Below are positions 25,951 through 35,085 of a DNA stretch of 64,000 nt, piece by piece; the first letter of the stretch is position 1; the number at the start of each line of letters is the position of its first letter. A model generated the notes under the pieces. It made no database searches. It saw nothing but the letters and a program-made list of their open reading frames with translations, and had not been told where the DNA came from. The position numbers and the translations under genes are program-made. Source of the DNA: JAQGMJ01 sp036498945 (GTDB lineage: Bacteria; Pseudomonadota; Gammaproteobacteria; Burkholderiales; JAEUOS01). The stretch lies in assembly GCA_036498945.1 (NCBI GenBank), contig DASYEQ010000135.1, forward strand, positions 1 through 64,000, written 5' to 3'.

Positions 25951-27279
25951 ATGAACATGAACGACCTGCAAAACGACCTGGCGCCGTTCTGGATGCCGTT
26001 TACCGCCAACCGCCAGTTCAAGCAGGCGCCGCGCCTGCTGGCCGAGGCAAAAGGGATGTACTACAAGACGCCCGACGGCCGCGAGATTCTCGACGGCGTC
26101 GCCGGCCTGTGGTGCGTCGCCGCCGGCCATTGCCGTGACGAGATCGTCAAGGCGGTGCAGGACCAGGTCGCGCGCATGGATTTCGCGCCGACCTTCAACA
26201 TGGGTCACCCGGTCGCCTTCGAGACCGCCAGCCGCCTCGCCGCCATCACCCCGCCGGGCCTCAACCGTATTTTCTTCACCAACTCCGGTTCGGAGTCGGC
26301 CGACACTGCGCTGAAAGTCGCGCTGGCGTATCACCGTGCGCGCGGCGAGCCGTCGCGTACCCGCCTGATCGGCCGCGAGCGCGCGTACCACGGCGTCAAC
26401 TTCGGTGGCATGAGCGTGGGCGGCATCCCTGGCAACCGCAAGGTGTTCGGCAACAGCATGCTGCCGGGCGTCGATCACCTGCGTGCCACCCATGACATCG
26501 CGCGCAATGCCTTCAGCAAAGGCCAGCCGGAACACGGTGCCGAGTTCGCCGATGAACTGGAGCGTCTGGTCGCCCTGCACGACGCTTCCAACATCGCCGC
26601 CGTGATCGTCGAGCCGATGGCGGGTTCCGCCGGCGTGCTGATCCCGCCCAAGGGCTACCTCGAGCGCCTGCGCTCGATCTGCGACAAGCACGGCATCCTG
26701 CTGATTTTCGACGAAGTGATCACCGGCTTCGGCCGCCTGGGCGCCGCCTTCGCCTACGACGCCTTCGGCGTCAAGCCCGACATCATGACCATGGCGAAAG
26801 CGATCAACAACGCCACCATCCCGATGGGCGCCATCGCGGTGAAGCAGGAAGTGCACGACGCCATCATCAACGCCACCCCCGAAGGCGGCATCGAGTTCGC
26901 GCACGGCTATACCTACTCCGGGCACCCGGTGGCCTGCGCCGCCGCCAATGCCACCCTTGCCTTGTACGAAAAGGAAAAGCTGTTCGAGCGCGCCGGCAAG
27001 ATGGCGCCTTACTTTGAAAAGGCCGCGCACGCCCTCAAGGGCACCAGGCACGTGATCGATATCCGCAATGTGGGCCTGGTGGCCGGCATCGAGATGGAAC
27101 CGCGCGCGGGTGCGGTGGGCAAGCGCGGCTACGAGGCGCTGGTGCGCTGCTTCGAGAAGGGCGTGCTGGTGCGCGCCACGGGCGATATCGTCGCCGTCTC
27201 GCCGCCCCTGATCGTGGAAGAAAAGCAGATCGACCGTATTTTCTCCACCATCGCCGAAGTGATCGGCAGCATCGAGTAA
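25951..27279 (+). CDS. Omega-amino acid--pyruvate aminotransferase (class III)
   Basis: 442-residue PLP enzyme of the beta-alanine:pyruvate transaminase group (EC 2.6.1.18). It moves the terminal amino group of beta-alanine or other omega-amino acids to pyruvate. The N-terminal LAPFWMPFTANRQFK and LDGVAGLWCVAAGH segments are typical of the Pseudomonas enzyme. The class III signature has LIFDEVITGFGRLG, and the PLP lysine lies in MTMAKAINNA near residue 288. GAGGAG precedes the ATG by 8 bp. It is divergent from an Lrp regulator and ends in its own terminator. Confidence 0.92.
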   Translation: MNMNDLQNDLAPFWMPFTANRQFKQAPRLLAEAKGMYYKTPDGREILDGVAGLWCVAAGHCRDEIVKAVQDQVARMDFAPTFNMGHPVAFETASRLAAITPPGLNRIFFTNSGSESADTALKVALAYHRARGEPSRTRLIGRERAYHGVNFGGMSVGGIPGNRKVFGNSMLPGVDHLRATHDIARNAFSKGQPEHGAEFADELERLVALHDASNIAAVIVEPMAGSAGVLIPPKGYLERLRSICDKHGILLIFDEVITGFGRLGAAFAYDAFGVKPDIMTMAKAINNATIPMGAIAVKQEVHDAIINATPEGGIEFAHGYTYSGHPVACAAANATLALYEKEKLFERAGKMAPYFEKAAHALKGTRHVIDIRNVGLVAGIEMEPRAGAVGKRGYEALVRCFEKGVLVRATGDIVAVSPPLIVEEKQIDRIFSTIAEVIGSIE

Positions 27280-27296
27280 TTCTGGTCGCGTACGCC

Positions 27297-27329
27297 AACA
27301 GGCCCGCCGCGCGCGGGCCTGTTTGTTTA
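27297..27329 (+). terminator. Intrinsic terminator of the aminotransferase gene
   Basis: A perfect 11-bp stem, AACAGGCCCGC (27297-27307) and GCGGGCCTGTT (27313-27323), has a 5-base loop followed by TTGTTTAT-type T-rich sequence. It starts 18 bp after the aminotransferase stop and 11 bp before the next gene. Confidence 0.88.
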
Positions 27330-27339
27330 TAGTCACGGC

Positions 27340-28473
27340 ATGACGACAAGAACAACACCCTGCCGCATCCTGGTCCTGGGAGGCTACGGCCACTTCGGCG
27401 GGCGCATCTGCCGGGCGCTGGCCGCCGACCCCAACATCGCGCTGATCGTCGCCGGCCGCAGGCGCGAGGCGGCACGCGACTTCATCGCCACCTTGCAGAC
27501 CGCCGGCGCCACGCCGGAAGCCGCGGCCCTGGACCACACCGCCGCCGCCCTGGCGCGCACCCTGGCCGACTTGCGCGCCGAAGTGGTGGTGCACACCGGC
27601 GGCCCGTACCAGGGGCAGGACTATCACGTTGCCCGCGCCTGCGTCGAAGCCGGCGCGCATTACATCGACCTGGCTGACGGACGCGCCTTCGTCGCCGGCA
27701 TCACAGCGCTCGACGAAGTAGCGAAGCGCCGTGACGTGCTGGCGGTAAGTGGCGCCAGCACCTTGCCGGCTTTGTCCTCCGCGGTGGTGGACCGCTTCAA
27801 GGCGGAATTCGGAACGCTGGAAGCGATCGAAAGCGGCATCGCCCCGGGGCAAAAGACACCGCGCGGCCTGGCGACGCTGGAAGCGGTGCTTTCCTATTGC
27901 GGCCAGCCCTTCGAATGGCTGGAGGACGGCCGCAAGGTAACGGTATACGGCTGGCTGGGACTGCATGCGCACCACTACCCGGACTTCGGCAAGCGCTGGA
28001 GCGCCCCTTGCGACGTGCCTGATCTCGAACTGTTTACGCAACGCTATGCCGGCGTGCATACCGTCACCTTTCGTGCCGCGCTCGAACTCAAGGCCATGCA
28101 GGCCGGCATGGCTGCGCTCGCGCAACTGCGCCGCCTGGGCCTTATGCGGGACTGGTCGCGCCATGCCGGCTGGCTCAAGCAATTGAGCGATCCCTTCGAT
28201 TTTCTCGGCAGCGACGTCGGCGGCATGCACCTGGAGATGCGCGGCCGCGACCCCGCCGGCGCACCGAAGGTGCTCACCTGGAACCTGGTGGCGCGGCGCG
28301 GCCACGGCCCGGAGATTCCCTGCATCGCCGCCATTGTGGTGGCGAAGAAACTGGCGGCGGGAAACATCGCCGAACGCGGCGCCATGCCCTGCATGGGCCT
28401 GATGAGCCTGGATGAGTTCGACGCCGCCGTGGCGCACCTGGACATTCGCTGGTCGGTCGCCGGCAGGCCATGA
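27340..28473 (+). CDS. Saccharopine dehydrogenase-like NAD(P)-binding protein
   Basis: 377-residue protein with an N-terminal Rossmann fold (ILVLGGYGHFGGRICRAL, residues 10-27) of the saccharopine dehydrogenase-like group. GGPYQGQDYHVARACVEAGAHYIDL is the family's conserved loop. The C-terminal half does not closely match lysine-pathway enzymes. Such proteins are usually uncharacterised oxidoreductases, so lysine metabolism is not claimed. It overlaps the DUF2269 gene by 4 bp. The terminator directly upstream implies its own promoter or readthrough. Confidence 0.82.
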   Translation: MTTRTTPCRILVLGGYGHFGGRICRALAADPNIALIVAGRRREAARDFIATLQTAGATPEAAALDHTAAALARTLADLRAEVVVHTGGPYQGQDYHVARACVEAGAHYIDLADGRAFVAGITALDEVAKRRDVLAVSGASTLPALSSAVVDRFKAEFGTLEAIESGIAPGQKTPRGLATLEAVLSYCGQPFEWLEDGRKVTVYGWLGLHAHHYPDFGKRWSAPCDVPDLELFTQRYAGVHTVTFRAALELKAMQAGMAALAQLRRLGLMRDWSRHAGWLKQLSDPFDFLGSDVGGMHLEMRGRDPAGAPKVLTWNLVARRGHGPEIPCIAAIVVAKKLAAGNIAERGAMPCMGLMSLDEFDAAVAHLDIRWSVAGRP

Positions 28474-28934
28474 CTTATTTCCTGCTCAAGACCCTGCACA
28501 TCGTCAGTGCCGCCGTGCTGCTCGGCACCGGCGCCGGGATCGCATTTTTCATGCTGATGGCGCATCGCGCGCGCGACCTGCAAGGCCTGCGCATGGTAAC
28601 GCGCCATGTGGTGCTGGCCGACTGGCTGTTCACCGCGCCGGCGGTGGTGGTGCAACTGATCACCGGCTTCCTGCTGATGCGCACCCTTGGCTGGCCGCAC
28701 ACAAGCGCGTGGCTGAAGATGGTGCTGGCGCTATACGTGATGGTGGGGGGCTGCTGGCTGCCGGTGGTGTGGATACAGATGCGCCTGGCGCGCCTGGTGG
28801 CCGCCGCACCCGGCATCGAGGCGCTGGGGCCGGGCTACTGGAAGCTCTACCGCTGCTGGCTGGTGTTCGGAGCGCCGGCCTTTAGCGGCGTGCTCGCGCT
28901 GATCTGGCTGATGGTCGCCAAACCGGGGCTCTAG
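28470..28934 (+). CDS. DUF2269-family integral membrane protein
   Basis: 154-residue inner-membrane protein with four hydrophobic segments (about 8-30, 47-70, 83-105, 130-150) and the DUF2269 pattern LKTLHIVSAAVLLGTGAG. Function unknown. The start overlaps the end of the dehydrogenase-like gene (ATGA), so the pair is translated together. The stop overlaps the convergent diguanylate cyclase gene by 4 bp. Confidence 0.85.
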   Translation: MTYFLLKTLHIVSAAVLLGTGAGIAFFMLMAHRARDLQGLRMVTRHVVLADWLFTAPAVVVQLITGFLLMRTLGWPHTSAWLKMVLALYVMVGGCWLPVVWIQMRLARLVAAAPGIEALGPGYWKLYRCWLVFGAPAFSGVLALIWLMVAKPGL

Positions 28935-30388
28935 GCGCCGCGGCGGTCCTGCTCGGCGCCGGCGCCGGAGTAATGCTCGCGCTTGGCCTCGTACATGCGC
29001 TTGTCGGCCTGGCGCTGCACCCATTCCATGTTCTGCCCGGTGTAGCCGGTGGCAACGCCAATGGAAAACGACAGGCGCGGCCCGGTGTAGAACTGGTTGT
29101 TCATGTCGATCAGCGATTGCAGCTCTGCCAGCTTCAGGCGCGAAGCGCGCTCGTCCTGGTAGGGCAGGAGGATGGCGAACTCATCGCCGCCGATGCGCGC
29201 GGCGGTATCGTTTTCGCTCAGCACCTTGGCGATCACCTCGCCGGCGCGGCGGATCAGCGCGTCGCCCGCCTCATGCCCGCCTTCGTCATTGGCCTTTTTC
29301 AGGCCGTTGAGATCGATCATCATGATGCTGGCGGGGAAGCGCTCGTCTTTTTGCACCAGGTGGCGGCGCTCCTCGAAAAAGGTGCGGTTGCGCAGGCCCG
29401 TGAGCACGTCGTGGGTGCCGAGATAGGAGAGATAGGCTTCGGCCTTCTTGCGCGCGGTGATGTCGGAAATCGCCACCAGCACGCGGTCCCAGGTGTCTTC
29501 CGCGCCGGGCAGGGGGGAAGAGCGCATCAGGATGTCGACCGGCTCGCCGTTCAGCGCATAGTTCACGCCCTCGTATTCGGAATCGAGCTTGCCGTTCCAC
29601 ATGTCGAGCAGCTCGTGTTCCCAGTGCAGGCGCATGCTGTCGCGGAACACGCGGTCGAGGTTGCCCAGCAGCTCTTCCTTGCTGGCGGCCTGGAACATGC
29701 CGAGCGTCTTCTGGTTGACGTCGAGCACGCGGATCAGCTTCATGCTCTCGGCCACCACCTGCGGGTTGTCCGCCAGGTGGCGGGCGAAATTGGTGATGCC
29801 GCCGGCGCGCAACTCGGTGAGCCAGGCCTTGACGGCGCTGTAATCCTCCACCCACAGCGAGACCGGCGAATGCTCGAACAGGCCGATGGCGTAATTCTCG
29901 TTTGCGGCCGCGTGGTCCAGCGCGCGCTTGCGCTCGGTGATGTCCACCAGCGAGAGCAGGATGCGCGACCAGTCATGCTCGTGCCCCGGCAGGGCGCGGC
30001 GCGACAGGTGGATGTAGATCGGCGTGCCGTCGAGCGCGTAGTTGATGCCCTCGATGCCCAATTCCAGGTGGCCCTGCCACATGTCTTCCAGCTCGGCGCG
30101 GAAATGGTCGCGCATGTCGTCGCGGAACACGCGGTGCAGGTTCGACAGCAGCACCTCGCGCGAGGGGGCGCGGAACAGCTTCAGGGTGTAATCGTTGACG
30201 TCCAGCACCTCGATGCCCGCCATGCACGACTCGACCACGTGCGGGTTGGCATCCAGGTAGGCCGGAAAATCGGTCACCCCGAGGGCGCGGATTTCATCCA
30301 GCTGCCGGCGGATCAGGCTGTAATCCTCGATCCACAGGGAGACCGGGGAATGCTGGTAGACATCGTGAAAATCGAGATCCAGGTTCAT
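28931..30388 (-). CDS. Diguanylate cyclase with two tandem PAS-like sensor domains
   Basis: 485-residue soluble GGDEF protein that makes cyclic di-GMP. The catalytic motif RIGGDEF is intact near residue 410. The I-site RxxD five residues upstream is replaced by SEND, so allosteric product inhibition is probably lost. Residues about 10-150 and 170-315 are two homologous PAS-type units. Each begins HSPVSLW(I/V)EDYS and contains VLDVN..TL..F, and each ends in a DIT(E/A)RK linker, evidence of an internal duplication. The start at 30388 gives a protein beginning just before the first PAS unit; an upstream start at 30463 adds low-complexity sequence. No EAL domain. Confidence 0.92.
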   Translation of the reverse strand: MNLDLDFHDVYQHSPVSLWIEDYSLIRRQLDEIRALGVTDFPAYLDANPHVVESCMAGIEVLDVNDYTLKLFRAPSREVLLSNLHRVFRDDMRDHFRAELEDMWQGHLELGIEGINYALDGTPIYIHLSRRALPGHEHDWSRILLSLVDITERKRALDHAAANENYAIGLFEHSPVSLWVEDYSAVKAWLTELRAGGITNFARHLADNPQVVAESMKLIRVLDVNQKTLGMFQAASKEELLGNLDRVFRDSMRLHWEHELLDMWNGKLDSEYEGVNYALNGEPVDILMRSSPLPGAEDTWDRVLVAISDITARKKAEAYLSYLGTHDVLTGLRNRTFFEERRHLVQKDERFPASIMMIDLNGLKKANDEGGHEAGDALIRRAGEVIAKVLSENDTAARIGGDEFAILLPYQDERASRLKLAELQSLIDMNNQFYTGPRLSFSIGVATGYTGQNMEWVQRQADKRMYEAKREHYSGAGAEQDRRGA

Positions 30389-30529
30389 GACACCGTATTG
30401 ATGGGGCTGGGCGGGCGTCGCCGGAGAAACAGAGCATACCGTTAAAGCGCCCGGGCGCCGCAAGGGGAAGAAGGAGCAGTCTGGCGCCGCAAACCGGCAT
30501 GCGCGGCCGCGGCGCGGCGCGTCCGCCCC

Positions 30530-31360
30530 TCAGATGCTGACTTCCAGGTTGTCGATCAGGCGCGTAGCGCCCAGGCGCGCCGCAGCCAGGATCACCAGGT
30601 CGTGGTCCTGCGCCTCGGGCGGCTGCAGGTCGCTCTGGCGGCGGATGGCGATGTAGTCCGGGCGCCAGCCGCGCGCGGCCAGCGCCGCCATTTCCTGCAA
30701 TTCGATGCGCTGGAAATCACGCTTGCCGGCGGCGATCTCGTCGCGTGCGCGCTTCAGCGCCTGCGACAGGTGCACCGCTTCCTGGCGTTCGGCTGCCGAC
30801 AAATAACCGTTGCGCGACGACAGCGCCAGGCCATCCGGCGCGCGCACGGTGTCGGCCAGGATCAGCTCGATCGGCAGGGCCAGCTGCTTCACCATGTTTT
30901 TCAGCACGATGCACTGCTGGTAGTCCTTCTTGCCGAAAATCGCCGCCTTCGGCTGCGTCATGTTGAACAGTTTCAGCACCACCGTGGCGACACCGCGGAA
31001 ATGCCCCGGGCGCACCGCGCCGTCGAGGATGTGCGAAATCTCGGAGGGCTCGACCGAATAGGTCTGCGGTTCGGGGTAGATTTCCTTTTCGTCCGGGACG
31101 AATACCACGTCGCAGCCGGCGGCCTTCAGCTTGTCGCAATCGGCCTGCAGGGTGCGCGGATACTTGTCGAAATCTTCGCGCGGGCCGAACTGCATGCGGT
31201 TGACGAAAATGCTCACCACCGTGCAGGCGCCGCGCGGCTTGACGTTGTTGACCAGCTGGATATGGCCATCGTGCAGGTTGCCCATGGTGGGCACCAGCAC
31301 GTTGTTCGGCTCGCGCTGCAAGCGCTCGCGCAATTCGGCGACGGAATGAATCAGGTCCAT
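30530..31360 (-). CDS. panC: Pantothenate synthetase (pantoate--beta-alanine ligase)
   Basis: 276-residue ATP-dependent ligase (EC 6.3.2.1) joining pantoate and beta-alanine. VPTMGNLHDGH near residues 23-33 holds the nucleotidyltransferase HIGH-type motif. FGPREDFDKYPRT, PGHFRGV, FGKKDYQQ and LSSRNGYLS are conserved. It is the last gene of a long minus-strand operon; panD and panB are not in the window. It lies 129 bp after the kinase gene. The beta-alanine it needs is also the classic substrate of the transaminase at 25951, though no direct link is shown. Confidence 0.97.
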   Translation of the reverse strand: MDLIHSVAELRERLQREPNNVLVPTMGNLHDGHIQLVNNVKPRGACTVVSIFVNRMQFGPREDFDKYPRTLQADCDKLKAAGCDVVFVPDEKEIYPEPQTYSVEPSEISHILDGAVRPGHFRGVATVVLKLFNMTQPKAAIFGKKDYQQCIVLKNMVKQLALPIELILADTVRAPDGLALSSRNGYLSAAERQEAVHLSQALKRARDEIAAGKRDFQRIELQEMAALAARGWRPDYIAIRRQSDLQPPEAQDHDLVILAAARLGATRLIDNLEVSI

Positions 31361-31489
31361 GAAAATCTACGGGAAGCGCTGGCTAGGTGCCCAAGAATGT
31401 AAACCGCTTTGCAATCTTGTGCCTGGAACCGGGGGCGCTCAAGGGAGCATGGCCCCCTGATCAATCCCCTCTCCCCCGGGGGCGCTACT

Positions 31490-32137
31490 TTACCCTACCC
31501 GGTTGAAATATTCCCGCCGGCCGCGCATCGCCCGGATGTGCGCCAGCAGCAGGGAGAAATCGTCGTCTGAATCGACGAAATTGAAGTGATCCGCGTTCAC
31601 CATCAAGAGCGGCGCGGCGTCGTAATGATGGAAAAAGCGCGTATAGCGCTCGGCCAGGCGCAGCAGGTAGGTTTCGGCGATCGGCTGCTCATGCGCAATG
31701 CCGCGGCGGCGCACGCGCTCCACCAAAGTCTGCGGCTCGGCCTGCAAATAGATCACCAGATCCGGCACCGGCGCCTGCGGCTTCAGGTGCTTGTACATCT
31801 GCTCGTAGAGCGCCAGTTCGTCGTCGTTGAGCGTCAGGCGGGCAAACAGCGGGTCCTTCTCGAACAGGAAGTCGCCCACCGTCACGCCCTTGAACATGTC
31901 GGGCTGGCGCAGTTCGGAAAGCTGGTGGATGCGCTGGAACAGGAAGAACAATTGCGTCGGCAGCGCGTAACGCGTCATGTCCTTGTAGAACTTCGGCAGG
32001 AAAGGGTTTTCCTCCGGCGTTTCCAGCATCAGCGCGGCGCCGCTGACGGCCGCGATACGGCGCGCAAGCGAGGTCTTGCCGGCGCCGATCGGACCCTCGA
32101 CGACGATGTGCCTGAGTTTTTCGGGAAGTACGTTCAT
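31490..32137 (-). CDS. Deoxynucleoside kinase
   Basis: About 215-residue kinase of the dNK/dCK/dGK family (PF01712) that phosphorylates deoxynucleosides for salvage. It has the P-loop GPIGAGKTS near residues 16-24, the ETPEENPFLPKFY substrate segment, DFLFEKDPLFA (DRS/ER-type region) and the LID RRRGIAHEQ. The start at 32137 gives a normal N-terminus. An in-frame ATG at 32161 overlaps the DUF486 stop as TGATG and could be used by coupled translation. The specificity cannot be read from sequence. Confidence 0.92.
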   Translation of the reverse strand: MNVLPEKLRHIVVEGPIGAGKTSLARRIAAVSGAALMLETPEENPFLPKFYKDMTRYALPTQLFFLFQRIHQLSELRQPDMFKGVTVGDFLFEKDPLFARLTLNDDELALYEQMYKHLKPQAPVPDLVIYLQAEPQTLVERVRRRGIAHEQPIAETYLLRLAERYTRFFHHYDAAPLLMVNADHFNFVDSDDDFSLLLAHIRAMRGRREYFNRVG

Positions 32138-32160
32138 GCCCGTTGTATTGCCGGCGGCCA

Positions 32161-32520
32161 TCAGCCGCGGAAGATGAAATAAACGGCGCCCATCATACAC
32201 AAGCCGGCCCAGAGGAAATCAAGCTTGATCGGCTGGTTCATGAAGAAGATCGAGAACGGTACGAATACCGAGAGCGTGATCACTTCCTGCATGATCTTCA
32301 GCTGCGAGAGGTTGAGCGTGGTGAAGCCGATGCGGTTGGCCGGCACCTGCAGCAGGTATTCGAACAGCGCCACGCCCCAGGAAACCAGCGCGGCGATCCA
32401 CCACGGCTTGTTGCCCAGTTCCTTCAGGTGGCCATACCAGGCGAAGGTCATGAACACGTTGGAGAGCACCAGCAGGCCGGCGGCCTGCAACACGGTCGGG
32501 AGTTGCGCGGTCCAGTTCAT
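32161..32520 (-). CDS. DUF486-family membrane protein (DMT-like)
   Basis: 119-residue protein with four hydrophobic helices and the DUF486 (PF04342) pattern SNVFMTFAWYGHLK and SWGVALFEYLLQVPANRIG. It is small-multidrug-resistance-like in size, but its function is unknown. It is embedded between folK (4-bp overlap at its start) and the deoxynucleoside kinase gene (TGATG contact at its stop), so it is translated as part of a folate/nucleotide/pantothenate operon. Confidence 0.88.
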   Translation of the reverse strand: MNWTAQLPTVLQAAGLLVLSNVFMTFAWYGHLKELGNKPWWIAALVSWGVALFEYLLQVPANRIGFTTLNLSQLKIMQEVITLSVFVPFSIFFMNQPIKLDFLWAGLCMMGAVYFIFRG

Positions 32521-33002
32521 GGCAGTTTGCGGATCGGTTGGTCGGTGATCGAAGCGAGCAGCGCACCCACCGCGCCCTGGCCGGGAATGAGGAGATCAGG
32601 CGCGATCTCGGCTAGCGGCGCCAGCACGAAGGCGCGCAGGTGCATGCGCGGGTGGGGCAGGGTGAGTTCGGCCGATTGCATCTGCGTGTCGCCGTAAAGC
32701 AGCAGGTCGAGGTCCAGGGTGCGCGGGGCGTTGCGGTAGGGGCGCTTGCGGCCATGCGCCTGCTCGATGGCTTGCAGGGCGTGCAGCAAGTCGAGCGCGC
32801 CCAGGGTGGTGTCGAGCGCGGCGGCGGCATTGCAATAGTCCGGGCCGCCGGCATCCACTGGTTTGGTGACGTACAGGGAAGATTGGGCAACCGGCGTGAC
32901 GGCCGGCAAGCGGGCCAGTTCGGCGAGCGCAGCGCGCACCGCGGCCGCCGGCTCGCCGAGGTTGGCGCCCAGGCCCACATAGGCGCGCACCGCGGCCGGC
33001 AT
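32517..33002 (-). CDS. folK: 6-hydroxymethyl-7,8-dihydropterin pyrophosphokinase
   Basis: 161-residue HPPK (EC 2.7.6.3), which transfers pyrophosphate from ATP to hydroxymethyl-dihydropterin in folate synthesis. The GLGANLG start, NAPRTLDLDLLLYGD (metal-binding Asp pair) and LPHPRMHLRAFVLAPL signature are all intact. It lies 5 bp after pcnB and overlaps the DUF486 gene by 4 bp. Other folate genes are not nearby. Confidence 0.97.
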   Translation of the reverse strand: MPAAVRAYVGLGANLGEPAAAVRAALAELARLPAVTPVAQSSLYVTKPVDAGGPDYCNAAAALDTTLGALDLLHALQAIEQAHGRKRPYRNAPRTLDLDLLLYGDTQMQSAELTLPHPRMHLRAFVLAPLAEIAPDLLIPGQGAVGALLASITDQPIRKLP

Positions 33003-33007
33003 TGGCC

Positions 33008-34402
33008 TTACGTACCGGACTCGCCGGCGTTGTCCCCGGAGGCACCCAAGGTGTCCACGGGCGCGGTTTCATCGCCGCCCTTGCCGGGCGAGCGGCGCCG
33101 GCGCCGGCGTTTTTTCTGCTCGCCGCCGGCACTCGGCGCGGCGCCGGAGGTCAGCTCGTTGCGCTCATCCGCCTCGGCGTCGTAGAAACGCGTCCACCAG
33201 TCGCCGATGGCGCGGTCGATCTCGCCGCTTTCTGCGCGCAGGAGCATGAAATCGTAGGCGGCGCGAAAGCGCGGATGCTCCAGCAGCTTGAAGGGCATAC
33301 GCCCGTTCATGCGCTCGAAGCGCGGCTGCACCGACCAGATCTCGCGCATGTCGGCCACGAAGCGGCGCTGGATCGCCAGTTTCCCGGTCTGGGTGTCGAG
33401 CACCACGTTCATTGCCTCGTACAGGGCCGGCATCGAGTGCTCACCCTTGGCCTTGAGCTCGTTCCAGGTCTTGAGCACCTCGTGCCAGAGCAGCGCGGCG
33501 AACAGGAAGCCAGGCGCCACGCCCTTGCCGAGCAGGATGCGCTCGTCCGTGCGGGCCAAGGCCAGCATGACGAACTTCTCGCCCATCGGCTGCTCGAGAA
33601 TCACGTCGAGCATCGGCAAGAGGCCGTGGTGCAGGCCCTCGTCGCGCAACTGCTTGACCGCCGCCACCGCGTGGCCGGAGAGCAGCAGCTTCATCATCTC
33701 GTCGAACAGGCGCGAACTCGGCACGTTGGACAGGAGCGGCGCCACCTCGGTGATCGGCGCGCGCGTCTTCGGATCGATGGTAAAGCCCAGTTTGCCGGCG
33801 AAGCGCGCCACGCGCAGCATGCGCACCGGGTCTTCGCGATAGCGCGTCTCGGCGTCGCCGATGATGCGCAGCGTCTTTTTGCGCAGGTCGCCGACACCGC
33901 CGTGATAGTCGATCACGGTTTCGGTGGTGGCGTCGTAATACAGGGCGTTGATGGTGAAGTCGCGCCTGGTGGCATCGTCTTCGATGGTGCCGAAGGTATT
34001 GTCGCGCAGCACGCGGCCATGTTCGTCGGTCTCGGCGTCTTTCAGGTCGGCGGTGCGGAAGGTGGAGACTTCCACCGTCTCCTGGCCGAACAGCACGTGG
34101 ACGATGCGAAAGCGCCGGCCGATCAGGCGCGAGCGGCGGAAGGTGGCGTGCACCTGCTCCGGCGTGGCGTTGGTGGCGACGTCGAAATCCTTCGGCGGCA
34201 GGCCCAGCAGCAGGTCGCGCACCGCGCCGCCCACCACATAGGCCTGGAAGCCGGCCTTGGTGAGGCCCTCGCAGGTGCCCAGGGCGCCACGCGACAGGCG
34301 CTCGCGGCCGATGCCGTGAGCGGCCTTGTCGTAGGTCTTGGGCGCCTTGGCACGGCCCTTTTTGGGCTGGCCGAAAACAGTTTTGATCAGCTTTTTCAGC
34401 AT
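33008..34402 (-). CDS. pcnB: Poly(A) polymerase I
   Basis: 464-residue class II nucleotidyltransferase that adds 3' poly(A) tails and promotes RNA decay (EC 2.7.7.19). The head domain has GGAVRDLLLG and KDFDVATNATPEQV (catalytic Asp pair), then the PcnB marker RRSRLIGRRFRIVHV, which separates it from tRNA CCA enzymes. The C-terminus is basic with KKRRRRRRSPGKG, probably for RNA binding. It is 11 bp after the HAD phosphatase gene in the same operon. Confidence 0.96.
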   Translation of the reverse strand: MLKKLIKTVFGQPKKGRAKAPKTYDKAAHGIGRERLSRGALGTCEGLTKAGFQAYVVGGAVRDLLLGLPPKDFDVATNATPEQVHATFRRSRLIGRRFRIVHVLFGQETVEVSTFRTADLKDAETDEHGRVLRDNTFGTIEDDATRRDFTINALYYDATTETVIDYHGGVGDLRKKTLRIIGDAETRYREDPVRMLRVARFAGKLGFTIDPKTRAPITEVAPLLSNVPSSRLFDEMMKLLLSGHAVAAVKQLRDEGLHHGLLPMLDVILEQPMGEKFVMLALARTDERILLGKGVAPGFLFAALLWHEVLKTWNELKAKGEHSMPALYEAMNVVLDTQTGKLAIQRRFVADMREIWSVQPRFERMNGRMPFKLLEHPRFRAAYDFMLLRAESGEIDRAIGDWWTRFYDAEADERNELTSGAAPSAGGEQKKRRRRRRSPGKGGDETAPVDTLGASGDNAGESGT

Positions 34403-34413
34403 TTACCGCAATT

Positions 34414-35085
34414 TTACTCTTTGCCGTGAAGATCGATGACCGGCCAGCCGGCCTGCTCGGCTTTTTGCTTCAGCACGGGATCGGGATTGACGGCCACCGG
34501 ATTGGAAACGCGCTCCAGCAACGGCAGGTCGTTGCGTGAATCGCTGTAGAAATAACTCTGGGGAAAATCGGCAATGCGCTTGTCCATGGTCGAGAGCCAG
34601 CCTTCGACGCGCACGATCTTGCCTTCCTGGAAACTGGGGATGCCGCGCGGCTTGCCGGTATAGCGGCCCTCGTGCTCCTCCAGGTCGCAGGCGATCAGAT
34701 GCGGCACGCCGAATTCGCGCGCGATCGGTTCGGTGACGAAGGCATTGGTGGCGGTAACGCAGCAGCAGATGTCGCCGGCGTCCAGGTGTTTTTGCACCAG
34801 GGCGCGCGCCGCCGGCGTGATGGTGGGGCGGATCACGGTGTCCATGAACTGGCGATGCCAGGCGTCCAGTTGTTCGCGCGGGTGCTGCGCCAGGGGACCC
34901 AAGGCAAAGCGCAGGTATTCCTGGATGTCCAGCGTGCCGGCCTTGTACTGGCTGTAGAAAAAATCGTTGGCACGGTCGTAGGCCTCGCCATCGACCACGC
35001 CCTGTTTCACCAGGAAGTGCCCCCAGGCGTGATCGCTGTCGATGGCGATCAGGGTGTTGTCGATGTCGAATAGCGCGAGATTCAT
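34414..35085 (-). CDS. HAD-IB family phosphatase (SerB-like)
   Basis: 223-residue HAD hydrolase. Motif I DIDNT holds the nucleophile Asp7 and acid/base Asp9. The motif II Thr lies near CCVTATNAFVTEPIA, and motif III/IV in YFYSDSRNDLPLLE. Members cleave small phosphate esters such as phosphoserine or histidinol phosphate; the substrate is unknown here. It is a typical partner of hda and pcnB in Burkholderiales operons. It overlaps hda by 4 bp. Confidence 0.88.
   Translation of the reverse strand: MNLALFDIDNTLIAIDSDHAWGHFLVKQGVVDGEAYDRANDFFYSQYKAGTLDIQEYLRFALGPLAQHPREQLDAWHRQFMDTVIRPTITPAARALVQKHLDAGDICCCVTATNAFVTEPIAREFGVPHLIACDLEEHEGRYTGKPRGIPSFQEGKIVRVEGWLSTMDKRIADFPQSYFYSDSRNDLPLLERVSNPVAVNPDPVLKQKAEQAGWPVIDLHGKE

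Noticed and set aside
25924..28437. An 837-codon open frame on the minus strand
   Set aside because: It is antisense to the aminotransferase and dehydrogenase-like genes and shows only compositional patterns.
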